The position numbers were made by a program, and so were the translations under genes. Of a stretch of DNA of 64,000 nucleotides, positions 18,045 to 27,002 are shown piece after piece (positions within the stretch are counted from its first letter, which is position 1; each line of letters begins with the position of its first letter). The notes under the pieces are model-generated. The model did not search any database. It was not told the origin of the DNA and saw nothing but the letters and a program-made list of their open reading frames with translations. This stretch comes from JBLNBN01 sp050260015. Lineage in GTDB: Bacteria > Bacteroidota > Ignavibacteria > Kapaibacteriales > UBA2268. The DNA lies in contig JBLNBN010000047.1 of NCBI GenBank assembly GCA_050260015.1, forward strand, positions 1 to 64,000. Reading direction: 5' to 3'.

Positions 18045-18626
18045 ATGAAATTTGAACTACCGCCTTTACCCTACGACAAAAACGCGCTCGCGCCGCATAT
18101 CTCTGAAGAAACCCTCGAATACCACTGGGGAAAGCACCACGCGGCTTACGTTGAAAACCTGAACAAACTGATAGCCGGGACTGAATACGAATCAATGCAG
18201 CTTGAGGAAATCATCAAAAACGCCCAGGGCGGAGTCTTCAATAACGCCGCTCAGACGTGGAACCACACGTTCTTCTGGAATTGCCTCTCGCCAAACGGAG
18301 GCTCGCAGCCGACCGGCGAACTAAAGACGGCCATCGATACGACTTTCGGCTCCTTCGACGCGTTCAAGGAGCAATTCTCCAAGACGGGCGCCACGCTCTT
18401 CGGGAGCGGCTGGGCATGGCTCGCCAAGGACGCCGATGGCAAGCTCTCCATCGAGCAGCTTTCCAACGCCGGCAACCCGTTGACGATGGGCAAGAAGCCC
18501 GTGCTTACGCTCGACGTATGGGAGCATGCGTACTATATCGACTACCGGAACGCGCGCCCGAAGTTCATCGAGCATTTCTGGGAATTAGTAAATTGGGATT
18601 TCGCTTCGAAAGAATTTGCGAAATAA
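18045..18626 (+). CDS. sodB: Superoxide dismutase [Fe]
   Basis: 193 aa. It disproportionates superoxide in the cytoplasm. The metal ligands are His27, His74, Asp157 and His161 (DVWEHAYYIDY). Gln70 in AAQTWNHTFFW and the segment FGSGWAWL are typical of the iron form rather than the manganese form. It has a strong AAGGAG site seven bases before the ATG. It faces the SUF operon end to end, sharing a terminator; both deal with iron and oxidative stress, although divergent control is not shown. Confidence 0.97.
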   Translation: MKFELPPLPYDKNALAPHISEETLEYHWGKHHAAYVENLNKLIAGTEYESMQLEEIIKNAQGGVFNNAAQTWNHTFFWNCLSPNGGSQPTGELKTAIDTTFGSFDAFKEQFSKTGATLFGSGWAWLAKDADGKLSIEQLSNAGNPLTMGKKPVLTLDVWEHAYYIDYRNARPKFIEHFWELVNWDFASKEFAK

Positions 18627-18646
18627 TTTGAAAAGCTTTTACGCAT

Positions 18647-18679
18647 AAAAAAAGGCGGGACTTGCATCCCGCCTTTTTT
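18647..18679. terminator. Bidirectional terminator between sodB and SUF operon
   Basis: A perfect stem of seven GC-rich pairs (GGCGGGA/TCCCGCC) is extended by A/T pairs, with a six-base loop CTTGCA and T runs on both strands. It ends both sodB and the minus-strand SUF operon. Confidence 0.9.
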
Positions 18680-18700
18680 ATGCTATTTAAAGCGGGCGGT

Positions 18701-19084
18701 TTAGTTTCCGCAGCCGCAGGTATGGGAGTCGTTCGGATTATTGAATACGAAGCCGGAGCCGTATTCGTTGGACATAAAGTCAAGCGTTACGCCCATCAGG
18801 TAGAAAACGCTTTTGCTGTCGACGACAAGCTCGAGATCGCCGAGCTTGAAGGAGCGATCGCCCTCGTCCAGGGCGGCGTCGAATCCGAGTATATAATTCA
18901 TGCCATGGCATCCGCCGGAGCGAGTGCCAAGCCGGAGATAGTATTCAGCCGGGACGCTGTTTTCCTTGCGGATTTCCATAATTTTTTCGAGAGCGGCCTC
19001 GGTAACCTTGATAGGTTCGTCGGCGGGCGCGCCGTTGATCATCGTGGGGAGCTCGTATACTCCGCCGTTTGCTATAGTTTCCAT
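18701..19084 (-). CDS. A-type iron-sulfur carrier (HesB/IscA/SufA family)
   Basis: 127 aa. Residues 24-125 are the HesB-like domain. The three conserved cysteines are present: Cys59 in SGGCHG (usually GGCSG) and Cys123/Cys125 in CGCG. These proteins receive Fe-S clusters from the scaffold and pass them to target enzymes. A 14-residue N-terminal extension precedes an alternative ATG, but AAGGCAATTCA before the first ATG favours the longer form. It is the last gene of the SUF operon, 27 bases after the reductase. Confidence 0.92.
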   Translation of the reverse strand: METIANGGVYELPTMINGAPADEPIKVTEAALEKIMEIRKENSVPAEYYLRLGTRSGGCHGMNYILGFDAALDEGDRSFKLGDLELVVDSKSVFYLMGVTLDFMSNEYGSGFVFNNPNDSHTCGCGN

Positions 19085-19111
19085 TGAATTGCCTTAATTA
19101 TTATAAATAGT

Positions 19112-20200
19112 TTAAGCGTCATAATTAATAATAACGTCGTCGGTCAACGGGTGCGTTTGGCAGGTCAGGCAATAGCCCTCCTCGATCTCGCTCTCCGTCA
19201 GTCCTTCGCTTTCGTCCATCATAATTTTACCCGATTCGACCTTCGCCCTGCAAGTGGAGCATGCGCCGATCTGGCAGCTAAACGGCGGATCGAACCCTGC
19301 GGACTGCGCGGCCGTAAGAACCGTGTCGTCCGGCTCTACGTCGAATTCGCCCGTTTCGCCATATATCTTAATTCGAATTCTCCTTCTGACTACCTCGGGC
19401 GTTTCCCCGGCATCCTTACCCGCTACTGGGAATTCCGTCGGTATAGGCGCCGTGAAGGATTCGCGGTGGATCTTCTTTTGAGGAACTTCCAGCGCGGCTA
19501 ACGCCAATTCCACTTCTTTCATAAATCCGTTCGGCCCGCACATAAAGTACTGCGAGCTGTCTACCGGGAGCGATACGTGCGTCTCGAGCAAATTCTTGGC
19601 GATATTTGCCGTAATCCTGCCTTTGTAGCCAGTCCAATTCTCAGGCGGATTAGTCAGGAAATAATGCGCTTTGAATCGCGTGTCGCGTTCCAACTGCAGC
19701 TTATCCAGCTCTTTCTTAAAGATAATATTTGTTTCGTCGCGGTTTAAGTAAACTAACACGACTTTTGTCCCAGGCCGCTCGGCGAGCAACGTAAGGAGTA
19801 TAGAGTAAATAGGGGTAATCCCGCTGCCGGCCGCGAAGAGTATATAGTTCTCGCTTTCGTAGTTTTCGTCGTCGAGCACGAAATTCCCGAACGGCGGCAT
19901 AACCTCCAATTCGTCCCCTTCCTTTAGCTCGTCGTTGAGATAAATGGAGACCTTGCCATCGGCGACTTTTTTAGCCGTTATCGCGATCTCATCCTCCGGC
20001 GAAACCGAGGGAGCGGAACTGATCGAATACGCCCTGCGCTCGCAGCCGTCGGGAAGATTTACTTTTATAGTAAGGTACTGTCCCGATTTATACTTAAACG
20101 TCTCGCGCAATTCGGCGGGAATTTCAAATACCACGCTGCATGCGAGAGGCGTTTCGCGGACGACGCGCTTTACTTTTAGCCGATAGAATTTAAGTTCCAT
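19112..20200 (-). CDS. Ferredoxin-NAD(P) reductase with fused 2Fe-2S domain (PaaE-like)
   Basis: 362 aa. Three domains are in order: an FAD-binding barrel with RRAYSISS (55-62), an NAD(P)-binding domain with FAAGSGITP, and a C-terminal plant-type ferredoxin with cluster cysteines C309, C314, C317 and C344 (CQIGACSTC...CLTC). The layout is that of the phenylacetyl-CoA epoxidase reductase PaaE. No paa genes are near; it sits between the DUF59 gene and the A-type carrier in the SUF operon. It is a plausible electron donor for cluster assembly, which is inference from position. Confidence 0.93.
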   Translation of the reverse strand: MELKFYRLKVKRVVRETPLACSVVFEIPAELRETFKYKSGQYLTIKVNLPDGCERRAYSISSAPSVSPEDEIAITAKKVADGKVSIYLNDELKEGDELEVMPPFGNFVLDDENYESENYILFAAGSGITPIYSILLTLLAERPGTKVVLVYLNRDETNIIFKKELDKLQLERDTRFKAHYFLTNPPENWTGYKGRITANIAKNLLETHVSLPVDSSQYFMCGPNGFMKEVELALAALEVPQKKIHRESFTAPIPTEFPVAGKDAGETPEVVRRRIRIKIYGETGEFDVEPDDTVLTAAQSAGFDPPFSCQIGACSTCRAKVESGKIMMDESEGLTESEIEEGYCLTCQTHPLTDDVIINYDA

Positions 20201-20213
20201 GTTATCCTTAATA

Positions 20214-20549
20214 TTAATAAAGGCCTAATTCAAGAGCCGCGGCTTCGCTGAGCATGCTCTTGTCCCACGGCGGATCGAACGTAAGCAGAACCTTAGCGTC
20301 CTTAACTTCCGGGATCGCGCGAATAACGTCCTGCACTTCCGTCGGAAGCGCGCCCGCCTCCGGGCAGTTCGGCGCGGTCAGCGTCATTAGCACGACGACC
20401 TCGAGGCTCTCCGTGATGGCAACGTCGTATATTAACCCAAGATCGTATACGTTCACTGGGATTTCCGGATCGTAAACGGTCTTTATCTGCTCGACTACTT
20501 TTTGTTCGAGCTCCTCGCGGGTTATTTCTTGTTTTTCGCTTTCAGCCAT
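20214..20549 (-). CDS. sufT: DUF59/MIP18 family Fe-S assembly factor (SufT-like)
   Basis: 111 aa. It has the family hallmarks DPEIPVNVYDLGLIY (27-41) and TAPNCPEA with Cys62. SufT-like proteins help mature Fe-S proteins and are common in SUF operons. It starts three bases after the end of sufU and is in the same transcript. The 3' neighbour is the reductase gene. Confidence 0.92.
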   Translation of the reverse strand: MAESEKQEITREELEQKVVEQIKTVYDPEIPVNVYDLGLIYDVAITESLEVVVLMTLTAPNCPEAGALPTEVQDVIRAIPEVKDAKVLLTFDPPWDKSMLSEAAALELGLY

Positions 20550-20552
20550 TAT

Positions 20553-21011
20553 TTATTCCTCCGTAGAGATCGCCGCGCCCGCTTGCTTTTCGATAGCGGT
20601 TTTCATCGTGTGCCAGGCCAGGCTCGCGCATTTTACCCGTGCTGGGAATTCGCGCACGCCGCAAAAGACTGCAAGCTTGCCAAGGTTCATCGGGTCGATG
20701 TCCTCGGACGCGTCGGCGGTGACTATATCATGAAATTCGTCAAAAAGTCTCTTAGCTTCCTCGATAGTTTTGCCCTTTAGCAGCGTAGTCATAATTGAAG
20801 CGGAAGCTTTAGAGATAGCGCAACCGGCTCCCTCGAATTTAATGTCCGCGATCTTTTCGTTCTCGATTTGCAAGTATACGTCGATCCTATCGCCGCAGAG
20901 CGGGTTGTGCCCTTCGGCCGAATAGTTGAATACTGTCAATTGCCCGAAGTTGCGCGGATTCTTGTTGTGGTCCAGGATCACTTCCTGGTAAAGATCTTTT
21001 AGTTCGTTCAT
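20553..21011 (-). CDS. sufU: SUF sulfur-transfer protein SufU
   Basis: 152 aa. The opening LYQEVILDHNKNPRNFG is typical. The zinc/cluster ligands are Cys39 with Asp41 (NPLCGDRI), Cys64 (GAGCAISKAS) and Cys128 (VKCASLAWH). The insert between the second and third ligand is the SufU, not IscU, feature. It accepts persulfide sulfur from SufS and delivers it to SufBCD. It lies eight bases downstream of sufS. Confidence 0.95.
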   Translation of the reverse strand: MNELKDLYQEVILDHNKNPRNFGQLTVFNYSAEGHNPLCGDRIDVYLQIENEKIADIKFEGAGCAISKASASIMTTLLKGKTIEEAKRLFDEFHDIVTADASEDIDPMNLGKLAVFCGVREFPARVKCASLAWHTMKTAIEKQAGAAISTEE

Positions 21012-21019
21012 TTTAGCGC

Positions 21020-22246
21020 CTACCCAAACATTCTTTTAAGTTTTTGAAGGGAGACGCCAAGCGCGTCGATCTCTTCTTTAGTATTGTAAAAAGCGAAGGA
21101 AGCTCTCGCGGTAGCCGGTACATTAAAGCGGCACATTACGGGCTCGGTGCAGTGATGCCCGGTGCGTATCGCTATGCCGTCCACGTCCAGTATAGTCCCG
21201 ATGTCGTGGGGATGAATTCCCTCCATAACGAAAGCAAGGACGCTCGCCTTATCCGCCGACTTGCCAATAACGGTTAAGCCCTCTATCGATTCGACTACTT
21301 CGGTGGCGTATCGCAACAGCTCGGCTTCATAGGCGGCTATGGTGTCGAGCCCGATTTGTTTGATATAATCTATTGCGGCCCCAAAGCCAATCGCCCCGGC
21401 GATATTTGGCGTGCCCGCTTCGAATTTATACGGTAAATCGTTGTAAATTGTTTTCTCAAATTTAACTGATTTTATCATATCTCCGCCGCCCTGGTACGGG
21501 GGCATGCTCTCCAGAAGCTCGCGCTTAGCGTAGAGCGCGCCTATCCCCGTTGGGCCGTACATCTTGTGTCCTGAAACGGCGAGGAAATCGCAGTCCAACT
21601 TCTGCACGTCGATCTTGACGTGGTGCGCGGATTGCGCCGCGTCAATTAAAACCTTAATACCGCGGCTATGCGCAAGCTTAATAACGTCCGCGATCGGGTT
21701 AATAGTGCCGAGCGAATTTGATATATGAACAAGAGAAATTATCTTTGTTCTATCAGTAATTAAATTTTCGTACTCCTCGACCATAAGCCTGCCGTCGTCG
21801 TCGATCGGGACTACCTTCAGCTTGGCGCGCTTTTCCTGCGCGAGCAGTTGCCAGGGCACGATGTTCGAATGGTGCTCCATGGCGGTGAGGATAATCTCGT
21901 CGCCCTCGCCGACGTTTTGCCTGCCCCAGGTCGCCGCGACGAGGTTAATGGCTTCAGTCGTGCCGCGCGTGAAGATGATCTCTTCATACGATTTTGCATG
22001 GAGGAACTTTTGCAGAGTCTTGCGGGCTTTCTCGTATTCTTCCGTCGCGCGCTGCGAAAGGAAATGCACTCCGCGGTGGATATTGCTATTATAATTTGTA
22101 TAGTAATCCACCAATTTATCAATAACGACCTGCGGCTTCTGGGAAGTAGCGGCATTATCTAAGTAGATAAGCGGCCTGCCGTGCACGAGCCTTTTTAATA
22201 TCGGGAAATCCTCCCTTATTGCGGTTGCGTTCAATAGCGGTTTCAT
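21020..22246 (-). CDS. sufS: Cysteine desulfurase SufS
   Basis: 408 aa PLP enzyme that removes sulfur from cysteine as a persulfide. PLP lysine is Lys228 in SGHKMYGPTG; the catalytic cysteine is Cys366 in RTGHHCTEPV, the group II (SufS) context. The N-terminal IYLDNAATSQKP is also diagnostic. Its ATG overlaps the sufD stop as ATGA, indicating coupled translation. Confidence 0.97.
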   Translation of the reverse strand: MKPLLNATAIREDFPILKRLVHGRPLIYLDNAATSQKPQVVIDKLVDYYTNYNSNIHRGVHFLSQRATEEYEKARKTLQKFLHAKSYEEIIFTRGTTEAINLVAATWGRQNVGEGDEIILTAMEHHSNIVPWQLLAQEKRAKLKVVPIDDDGRLMVEEYENLITDRTKIISLVHISNSLGTINPIADVIKLAHSRGIKVLIDAAQSAHHVKIDVQKLDCDFLAVSGHKMYGPTGIGALYAKRELLESMPPYQGGGDMIKSVKFEKTIYNDLPYKFEAGTPNIAGAIGFGAAIDYIKQIGLDTIAAYEAELLRYATEVVESIEGLTVIGKSADKASVLAFVMEGIHPHDIGTILDVDGIAIRTGHHCTEPVMCRFNVPATARASFAFYNTKEEIDALGVSLQKLKRMFG

Positions 22247-23580
22247 TTAGCGGGGCCCGTCGTTTCATCGTTCAACAAAAATTCGGCGTTAAATTTCGAG
22301 GCGAGCTTACGCTCTATCTCCGCGCGCAAGCCCGGCGCCTTGATCATCGCCAATATTTCCCCGGCGAACGCGAAAAGGAGCACGGCGCGGGCGCGTTCGA
22401 GAGTGAGCCCGCGCGAGCGCAGGTAGAATATGGCGTCCTGGTCGATAAAGCCGCTAGTCGCCCCGTGGCTGCACTTTACGTCGTCGGCATAAATTTCGAG
22501 CTCGGGTTTAGTATTTATCCTGGCGCCATCCGAAAGCAATACGTTCTTGTTTGATTGGTATGCGTTGGTCTTTTGAGCTATCCTGTGGACCTTTACTTTG
22601 CCGTTAAATACGGCCGTCGCCGCGCCGTCAAGAATGCCCTTAAAGAATTCGTTGCTCTCGCAGTTCGGCTGGGCGTGCTCAATATAAGTATGATTGTCTA
22701 CGAAGCTCTTCCCGTCGGCATAGTAAAATCCGTTGAGATGCGACACGCAGCGTTCCCCGAGGTGCATAACGTAAGCGTCGTTACGTGTGAAAGCCCCGCC
22801 GAACGTAGCGGAAAGCCCTTCGAATTCGCTTGCTCCTGCCTGGTACACGTAATTCGAATCGAATTTAACCACCGTCTCCGGGTAGTCCTGGATGCGGGTA
22901 AAGCCGATCCGGGAATCGCGCGAAAGGTAAAAATCGATATTCGTATTTATTATAATTCTATCCTTCGCCTTGCTCTCGGCGGTCTGCACTACGTCGAGCT
23001 TCGCGTTTTCCTCCGCGATAAAGAATATCTTAGGAGAGATGAGCGTTCCGCCTGTCGCGGAATTAATAAAGAGCAAGTTAAGCGGATAGCGGGATTCGTA
23101 ATTTTTAGGAACTACAATGCAATACCCGGCATGCGCGGAAAGGAAATTTACCGCCAGCATCGGGTTCATCGGGAAGATATTCTTCTTGTTTAAGTGGTAG
23201 CCCATCTGCTCCGGGTAGCGCGCCTGCGCCTCGGAATATGACAATATCTGGAGGCCCGGGTTCGGATTAGAAAGCTCTTTACTCAAGAACCCGTTTACAA
23301 ATACAAGATAGTATTCCGAAAAAGCGGCGATGCGAATATCCCGCAATTCCGCAGGGCTCGGCATCGAGGGAGAATGCAGCGTAAATTCATTCAGGAACGC
23401 AATATTGGTATACTTCCAAAATTCGTTCTTAAGGGTCGGCATTCCGTTCTCCTCGATATACTGCGCGGCTTCCGCCCGCGAAGCTCCCCATTCGATGCCG
23501 TCCGGTTTAATACCGTTGGCCAGAGCAAGTATGTTTTGCTTGAAAGCCGGCTTTTCTATTGTTGCGTCTATCGAATCCAT
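22243..23580 (-). CDS. sufD: Fe-S cluster assembly protein SufD
   Basis: 445 aa beta-helix protein of the SufBC2D scaffold complex. The C-terminal half shows the conserved run VDNHTYIEHAQPNCES, FNGKVKVHRIAQKTNAYQ, and CSHGATSGFIDQDAIFY with the His of the SufB-SufD interface. The N-terminal 200 residues are divergent, as usual in SufD. It lies two bases after sufC and overlaps sufS by four bases. Confidence 0.95.
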   Translation of the reverse strand: MDSIDATIEKPAFKQNILALANGIKPDGIEWGASRAEAAQYIEENGMPTLKNEFWKYTNIAFLNEFTLHSPSMPSPAELRDIRIAAFSEYYLVFVNGFLSKELSNPNPGLQILSYSEAQARYPEQMGYHLNKKNIFPMNPMLAVNFLSAHAGYCIVVPKNYESRYPLNLLFINSATGGTLISPKIFFIAEENAKLDVVQTAESKAKDRIIINTNIDFYLSRDSRIGFTRIQDYPETVVKFDSNYVYQAGASEFEGLSATFGGAFTRNDAYVMHLGERCVSHLNGFYYADGKSFVDNHTYIEHAQPNCESNEFFKGILDGAATAVFNGKVKVHRIAQKTNAYQSNKNVLLSDGARINTKPELEIYADDVKCSHGATSGFIDQDAIFYLRSRGLTLERARAVLLFAFAGEILAMIKAPGLRAEIERKLASKFNAEFLLNDETTGPAK

Positions 23581-23582
23581 TA

Positions 23583-24335
23583 TTATTCGCCGTCCTTCAG
23601 CCAGTCGTAGCCTAATTCTTCAAGCTTGAGAGCCAATTCCTTGCCGCCGGATTTAACTATTTTGCCGTTGTAGAGCACGTGCACGAAGTCCGGCACGATG
23701 TAATTAAGAAGTCTCTGGTAGTGAGTAATTACTAAAAAGGCGTTGTCCGCGGAGCGAAGCTTATTCACGCCGTCGGCGACTATGCGAAGCGCGTCGATGT
23801 CCAATCCCGAATCGGTCTCGTCGAGTATCGCGAGCTTAGGCTCGAGCATAGCCATCTGGAATATCTCGTTGCGCTTTTTCTCGCCGCCCGAAAACCCTTC
23901 GTTAACCGAGCGTTGGAGGAACTTCGTATCCATTTCGACGAGCGCTGCGCGTTCGCGCATCATTTTAAGGAAGTCCATCGCGTCGAGCGGTTCCATATCC
24001 CGGGATTTTCTAATTTCATTAACGGCCGTCTTGATGAAAGTAGCGTTCGATACGCCGGGCACTTCCATCGGGTATTGGAAGGCTAAGAATACGCCTGCGC
24101 GGGCGCGTTCGTCGGGCTCGAGCTCGAGTAAATTCTTTCCGTCGAAATAAACGCTGCCCGCCGTAACTTCGTACTCGCTCTTTCCGGCGAGCGCCGAGGC
24201 GAGAGTGCTCTTGCCGGAGCCGTTCGGACCCATGATCGCGTGAATTTCACCAGGATTTACAGTTAGATTTAATCCGTGAAGTATTTGGTTGCCGTCTACG
24301 CTAGCGTGCAAATCTTTAATTTCAAGTAATGCCAT
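23583..24335 (-). CDS. sufC: SUF ABC-type ATPase SufC
   Basis: 250 aa. Walker A GPNGSGKS is at 36-43, signature FSGGEKKR near 148-155 and Walker B LAILDETDSGLD near 168-179. SufC drives conformational changes of SufB/SufD during cluster formation and has no membrane partner. It is 53 bases downstream of sufB. Confidence 0.97.
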   Translation of the reverse strand: MALLEIKDLHASVDGNQILHGLNLTVNPGEIHAIMGPNGSGKSTLASALAGKSEYEVTAGSVYFDGKNLLELEPDERARAGVFLAFQYPMEVPGVSNATFIKTAVNEIRKSRDMEPLDAMDFLKMMRERAALVEMDTKFLQRSVNEGFSGGEKKRNEIFQMAMLEPKLAILDETDSGLDIDALRIVADGVNKLRSADNAFLVITHYQRLLNYIVPDFVHVLYNGKIVKSGGKELALKLEELGYDWLKDGE

Positions 24336-24388
24336 TTTAGTTTATCTTTATTTTTGTTCTTAAATTTGATCTTATTGAATAAATCCTA

Positions 24389-25855
24389 TTAACCTACGCT
24401 GCCCTCAAGGCTTATTGAAATTAGCTTTTGCGCTTCGACCGCAAATTCCATCGGCAGTTGCTGCAGAACTTCCCTGGCGTAGCCGTTAATGATCAACGCC
24501 ACCGCGTCTTCCGTCGGGATTCCGCGCTGGTTTAAGTAAAAGATTATATCGTCGCTAATTTTCGACGTCGTGGCTTCGTGCTCGACCGTCGCGCTCTTGT
24601 TCCCTACCTCTATATAGGGGAAGGTATGCGCGCCGCAGTTGTTCCCAAGCAAAAGAGAGTCGCACTGCGAAAAATTGCGCGCGTTCTCGGCTTTCCTGCC
24701 GACCTGCACCAGCCCGCGGTAGCTGTTGTCGCTGTTCCCTGCGGAAATGCCTTTCGAGACGATGCGCGAGCGCGTGTTCTTGCCCAAATGGATCATCTTC
24801 GTCCCCGTGTCCGCCTGCTGGTAATTATTAGTCATAGCGACCGAGTAAAATTCTCCCTGCGAGTTGTCCCCCTTCAGTATGCAGCCCGGGTACTTCCACG
24901 TAATAGCGGAACCCGTTTCGACCTGCGTCCAGGAGATCTTGGAGTTGTCCCCTGCGCATAGCCCGCGCTTAGTAACGAAGTTATAGATGCCGCCCTTGCC
25001 CTCTTTATCGCCGGGGTACCAATTTTGCACGGTAGAATACTTTATCTCCGCGTCCTTGTGCGCGTATAGTTCGACTACGGCGGCGTGGAGTTGGTTTTCG
25101 TCGCGCATCGGCGCCGTGCAGCCCTCGAGGTAGCTTACGAAAGAGCCTTCGTCCGCTATGATAAGCGTGCGCTCGAATTGTCCCGTTGAAGCGGCGTTAA
25201 TTCTGAAGTAGGTCGAGAGCTCCATGGGCGAGCGGACGCCCTTCGGAATGTAAACGAACGAGCCGTCGCTGAATACCGCCGAGTTGAGAGCGGCAAAATA
25301 ATTATCAGTAATGGGCACAACGCTGCCTAAGTATTTTTCAATGAGCTCCGGGTAGTCGCGTATCGCCTCGCTTATCGGGCAAAAGATTATTCCTTTTTCC
25401 GCGAGCGCGCCCTTGAAGGTAGTGGCTACGGAAACGCTATCCATTACGGCGTCGACCGCCACGCCTGCCAGCTTTTTCTGCTCGTTCAGCGGGATGCCGA
25501 GCTTTTGATATGTTTTAATAATTTCGGGATCGACGTCGTCGAGACTCGCAGCCTTTTTAAACTCTTTTGGGGCGGCGTAGTAATGGATGTCCTGATAATC
25601 TATCGGGGGATAATGCACCTTCGCCCATTTTGGCTCGCGCATCTTTAGCCAGTGGCGGAACGCTTTCAGCCGCCAGTTAAGCATAAATTCGGGTTCGCCC
25701 TTTTTAATTGATATAAAACGGACTGTGTCCTCGGTTAAACCTTTAGGAGCGAATTCCTGCTCAATATCCGTGGTAAAGCCGTATTTATACTCGCTTTCGG
25801 TCAGACCTTTCAAAAGCTCGTCGTCTTTGCCTGCTTTTTCCTTATTGTTATCCAT
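24389..25855 (-). CDS. sufB: Fe-S cluster scaffold protein SufB
   Basis: 488 aa. The most conserved SUF subunit: FVYIPKGVRSPMELSTYFRIN, LEGCTAPMRDENQLHAAVVEL, SQCDSLLLGNNCGAHTFPY and VEHEATTSKISDDIIFYL. These contain the cysteines and histidine used for persulfide transfer and cluster binding. Its ATG overlaps the Rrf2 stop by eight bases, so regulator and scaffold are translated together. Confidence 0.98.
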   Translation of the reverse strand: MDNNKEKAGKDDELLKGLTESEYKYGFTTDIEQEFAPKGLTEDTVRFISIKKGEPEFMLNWRLKAFRHWLKMREPKWAKVHYPPIDYQDIHYYAAPKEFKKAASLDDVDPEIIKTYQKLGIPLNEQKKLAGVAVDAVMDSVSVATTFKGALAEKGIIFCPISEAIRDYPELIEKYLGSVVPITDNYFAALNSAVFSDGSFVYIPKGVRSPMELSTYFRINAASTGQFERTLIIADEGSFVSYLEGCTAPMRDENQLHAAVVELYAHKDAEIKYSTVQNWYPGDKEGKGGIYNFVTKRGLCAGDNSKISWTQVETGSAITWKYPGCILKGDNSQGEFYSVAMTNNYQQADTGTKMIHLGKNTRSRIVSKGISAGNSDNSYRGLVQVGRKAENARNFSQCDSLLLGNNCGAHTFPYIEVGNKSATVEHEATTSKISDDIIFYLNQRGIPTEDAVALIINGYAREVLQQLPMEFAVEAQKLISISLEGSVG

Positions 25856-26318
25856 TATTAACGCCGTTATTAATATTTGTTATATTCGGTATAAAATTAA
25901 TTGCTTGAGTCGGAGCGGCGAGCTCGGCGACCGTGGTCGCGCGGAGTATGTCGTCGATTCTCTTCTGTATGATGCCCAACGGGTTGCGTATCGTGCAAAC
26001 GCCTTCGCGATGGCAAGCCGAATCATGCTCGTCCATTGTCATGCACTCCACTATTCCCTTGTTTTCCCCCATCGCCGCTAGCACGTCCACGACGGAAATC
26101 TCCTCCGCGGACTTTGCCAATTGATAGCCGCCGCGTATGCCTTGAACGCTGACGATTAGACCGCCCTTCATTAATCCCTGCAACGACTTCGACAAAAATT
26201 CAAAGGAAATGCCTAACTTCTCGCTCATCTCCTTCGCGGAAACGAGTTCCTTGCCGCGATATGCCATAAATTGCATCGCTAAAAGAGCGTATTCTATCTT
26301 TTTTGAAAATCTTAACAT
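25848..26318 (-). CDS. Rrf2 family transcriptional regulator of the SUF operon
   Basis: 156 aa. N-terminal winged helix (ALLAMQFMAYRGKELVSAKEM, LMKGGLIVSVQGIRGGYQLAK) and three cysteines (C92, C102, C108) placed like the Fe-S ligands of IscR/SufR. It probably senses cluster status and represses or activates the operon it heads. A TAnnTTTG box lies upstream at 26381-26388 on the same strand. The gene overlaps sufB. Confidence 0.92.
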   Translation of the reverse strand: MLRFSKKIEYALLAMQFMAYRGKELVSAKEMSEKLGISFEFLSKSLQGLMKGGLIVSVQGIRGGYQLAKSAEEISVVDVLAAMGENKGIVECMTMDEHDSACHREGVCTIRNPLGIIQKRIDDILRATTVAELAAPTQAINFIPNITNINNGVNNG

Positions 26319-26380
26319 GTTTTTGCTCGTCTTTAAGGCAACTGACGATAGGTAAATCGGACTATTGTAATCTTATTTTA

Positions 26381-26388
26381 CAAATATA
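26381..26388 (-). promoter_or_regulatory. Putative -7 box of the SUF operon
   Basis: On the minus strand TATATTTG matches TAnnTTTG, 63 bases upstream of the Rrf2 ATG. No good -33 TTG is seen at the right distance, which would fit an operon that needs an activator or is under repression. Confidence 0.4.
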
Positions 26389-26416
26389 ACTAATTTCTTT
26401 GGTACGAGGAAAAATA

Positions 26417-26872
26417 ATGAAAATATACAGCCTGAAACGCGTGCAATCCCTGCCGATTAGCCGGGCGGAAGCATGGGCTTTCTTTACCGATCCCCTTAAT
26501 TTATCGAAGATTACCCCCGAAAGCATGTCCTTCGAAATTTTAAGCGAACTCCCCGAAAAAATTTATTCAGGATTAATTATCGAATACTTCGTAAGACCTA
26601 TTCCCGGCCTCAGGGTGCGCTGGATAACGGAAATTAAACACGTCGAGGAAGGCAAATTTTTTATAGACGAGCAGCGGTTCGGCCCATATAAATTTTGGTA
26701 CCACAAGCACACGTTCGAGAGTTCCAACGAGGGCGCGCTAATGACCGACGAAGTAATCTACGCCTTACCATTTGGATTCCTCGGTAGGCTCTTTGGTTCG
26801 CGCCTCGTCGCGAATAAATTAAAAACGATATTCGATTATCGATATAAGGTATTAAAAGAAAATTTTGGCTGA
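26417..26872 (+). CDS. SRPBCC family protein
   Basis: 151 aa from the ATG at 26417, which has ACGAGGAAAAATA upstream; an in-frame TTG 18 bases earlier is less likely. It has the START/Bet v1-like pattern of SRPBCC proteins: an N-terminal LKRVQSLPISRAEAWAFFTDPLNLSKITP, then a beta sheet (VRWITEIKHVEEGKFFIDEQRFGPYKFWYHKHTFE). Such small proteins bind hydrophobic ligands. It is divergent from the SUF operon. Substrate unknown. Confidence 0.88.
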   Translation: MKIYSLKRVQSLPISRAEAWAFFTDPLNLSKITPESMSFEILSELPEKIYSGLIIEYFVRPIPGLRVRWITEIKHVEEGKFFIDEQRFGPYKFWYHKHTFESSNEGALMTDEVIYALPFGFLGRLFGSRLVANKLKTIFDYRYKVLKENFG

Positions 26873-27002
26873 TGGTACATTTAAATTTTCCGGCGACACA
26901 GCCTTTCTTCCTTGATCTTATCTTTGCATACATCGTTCCAATGCCCCCATTTAAATGCAAACGAAACGCTTCTCATTTGCAAATGTCTATCAGGAGGAAT
27001 CA

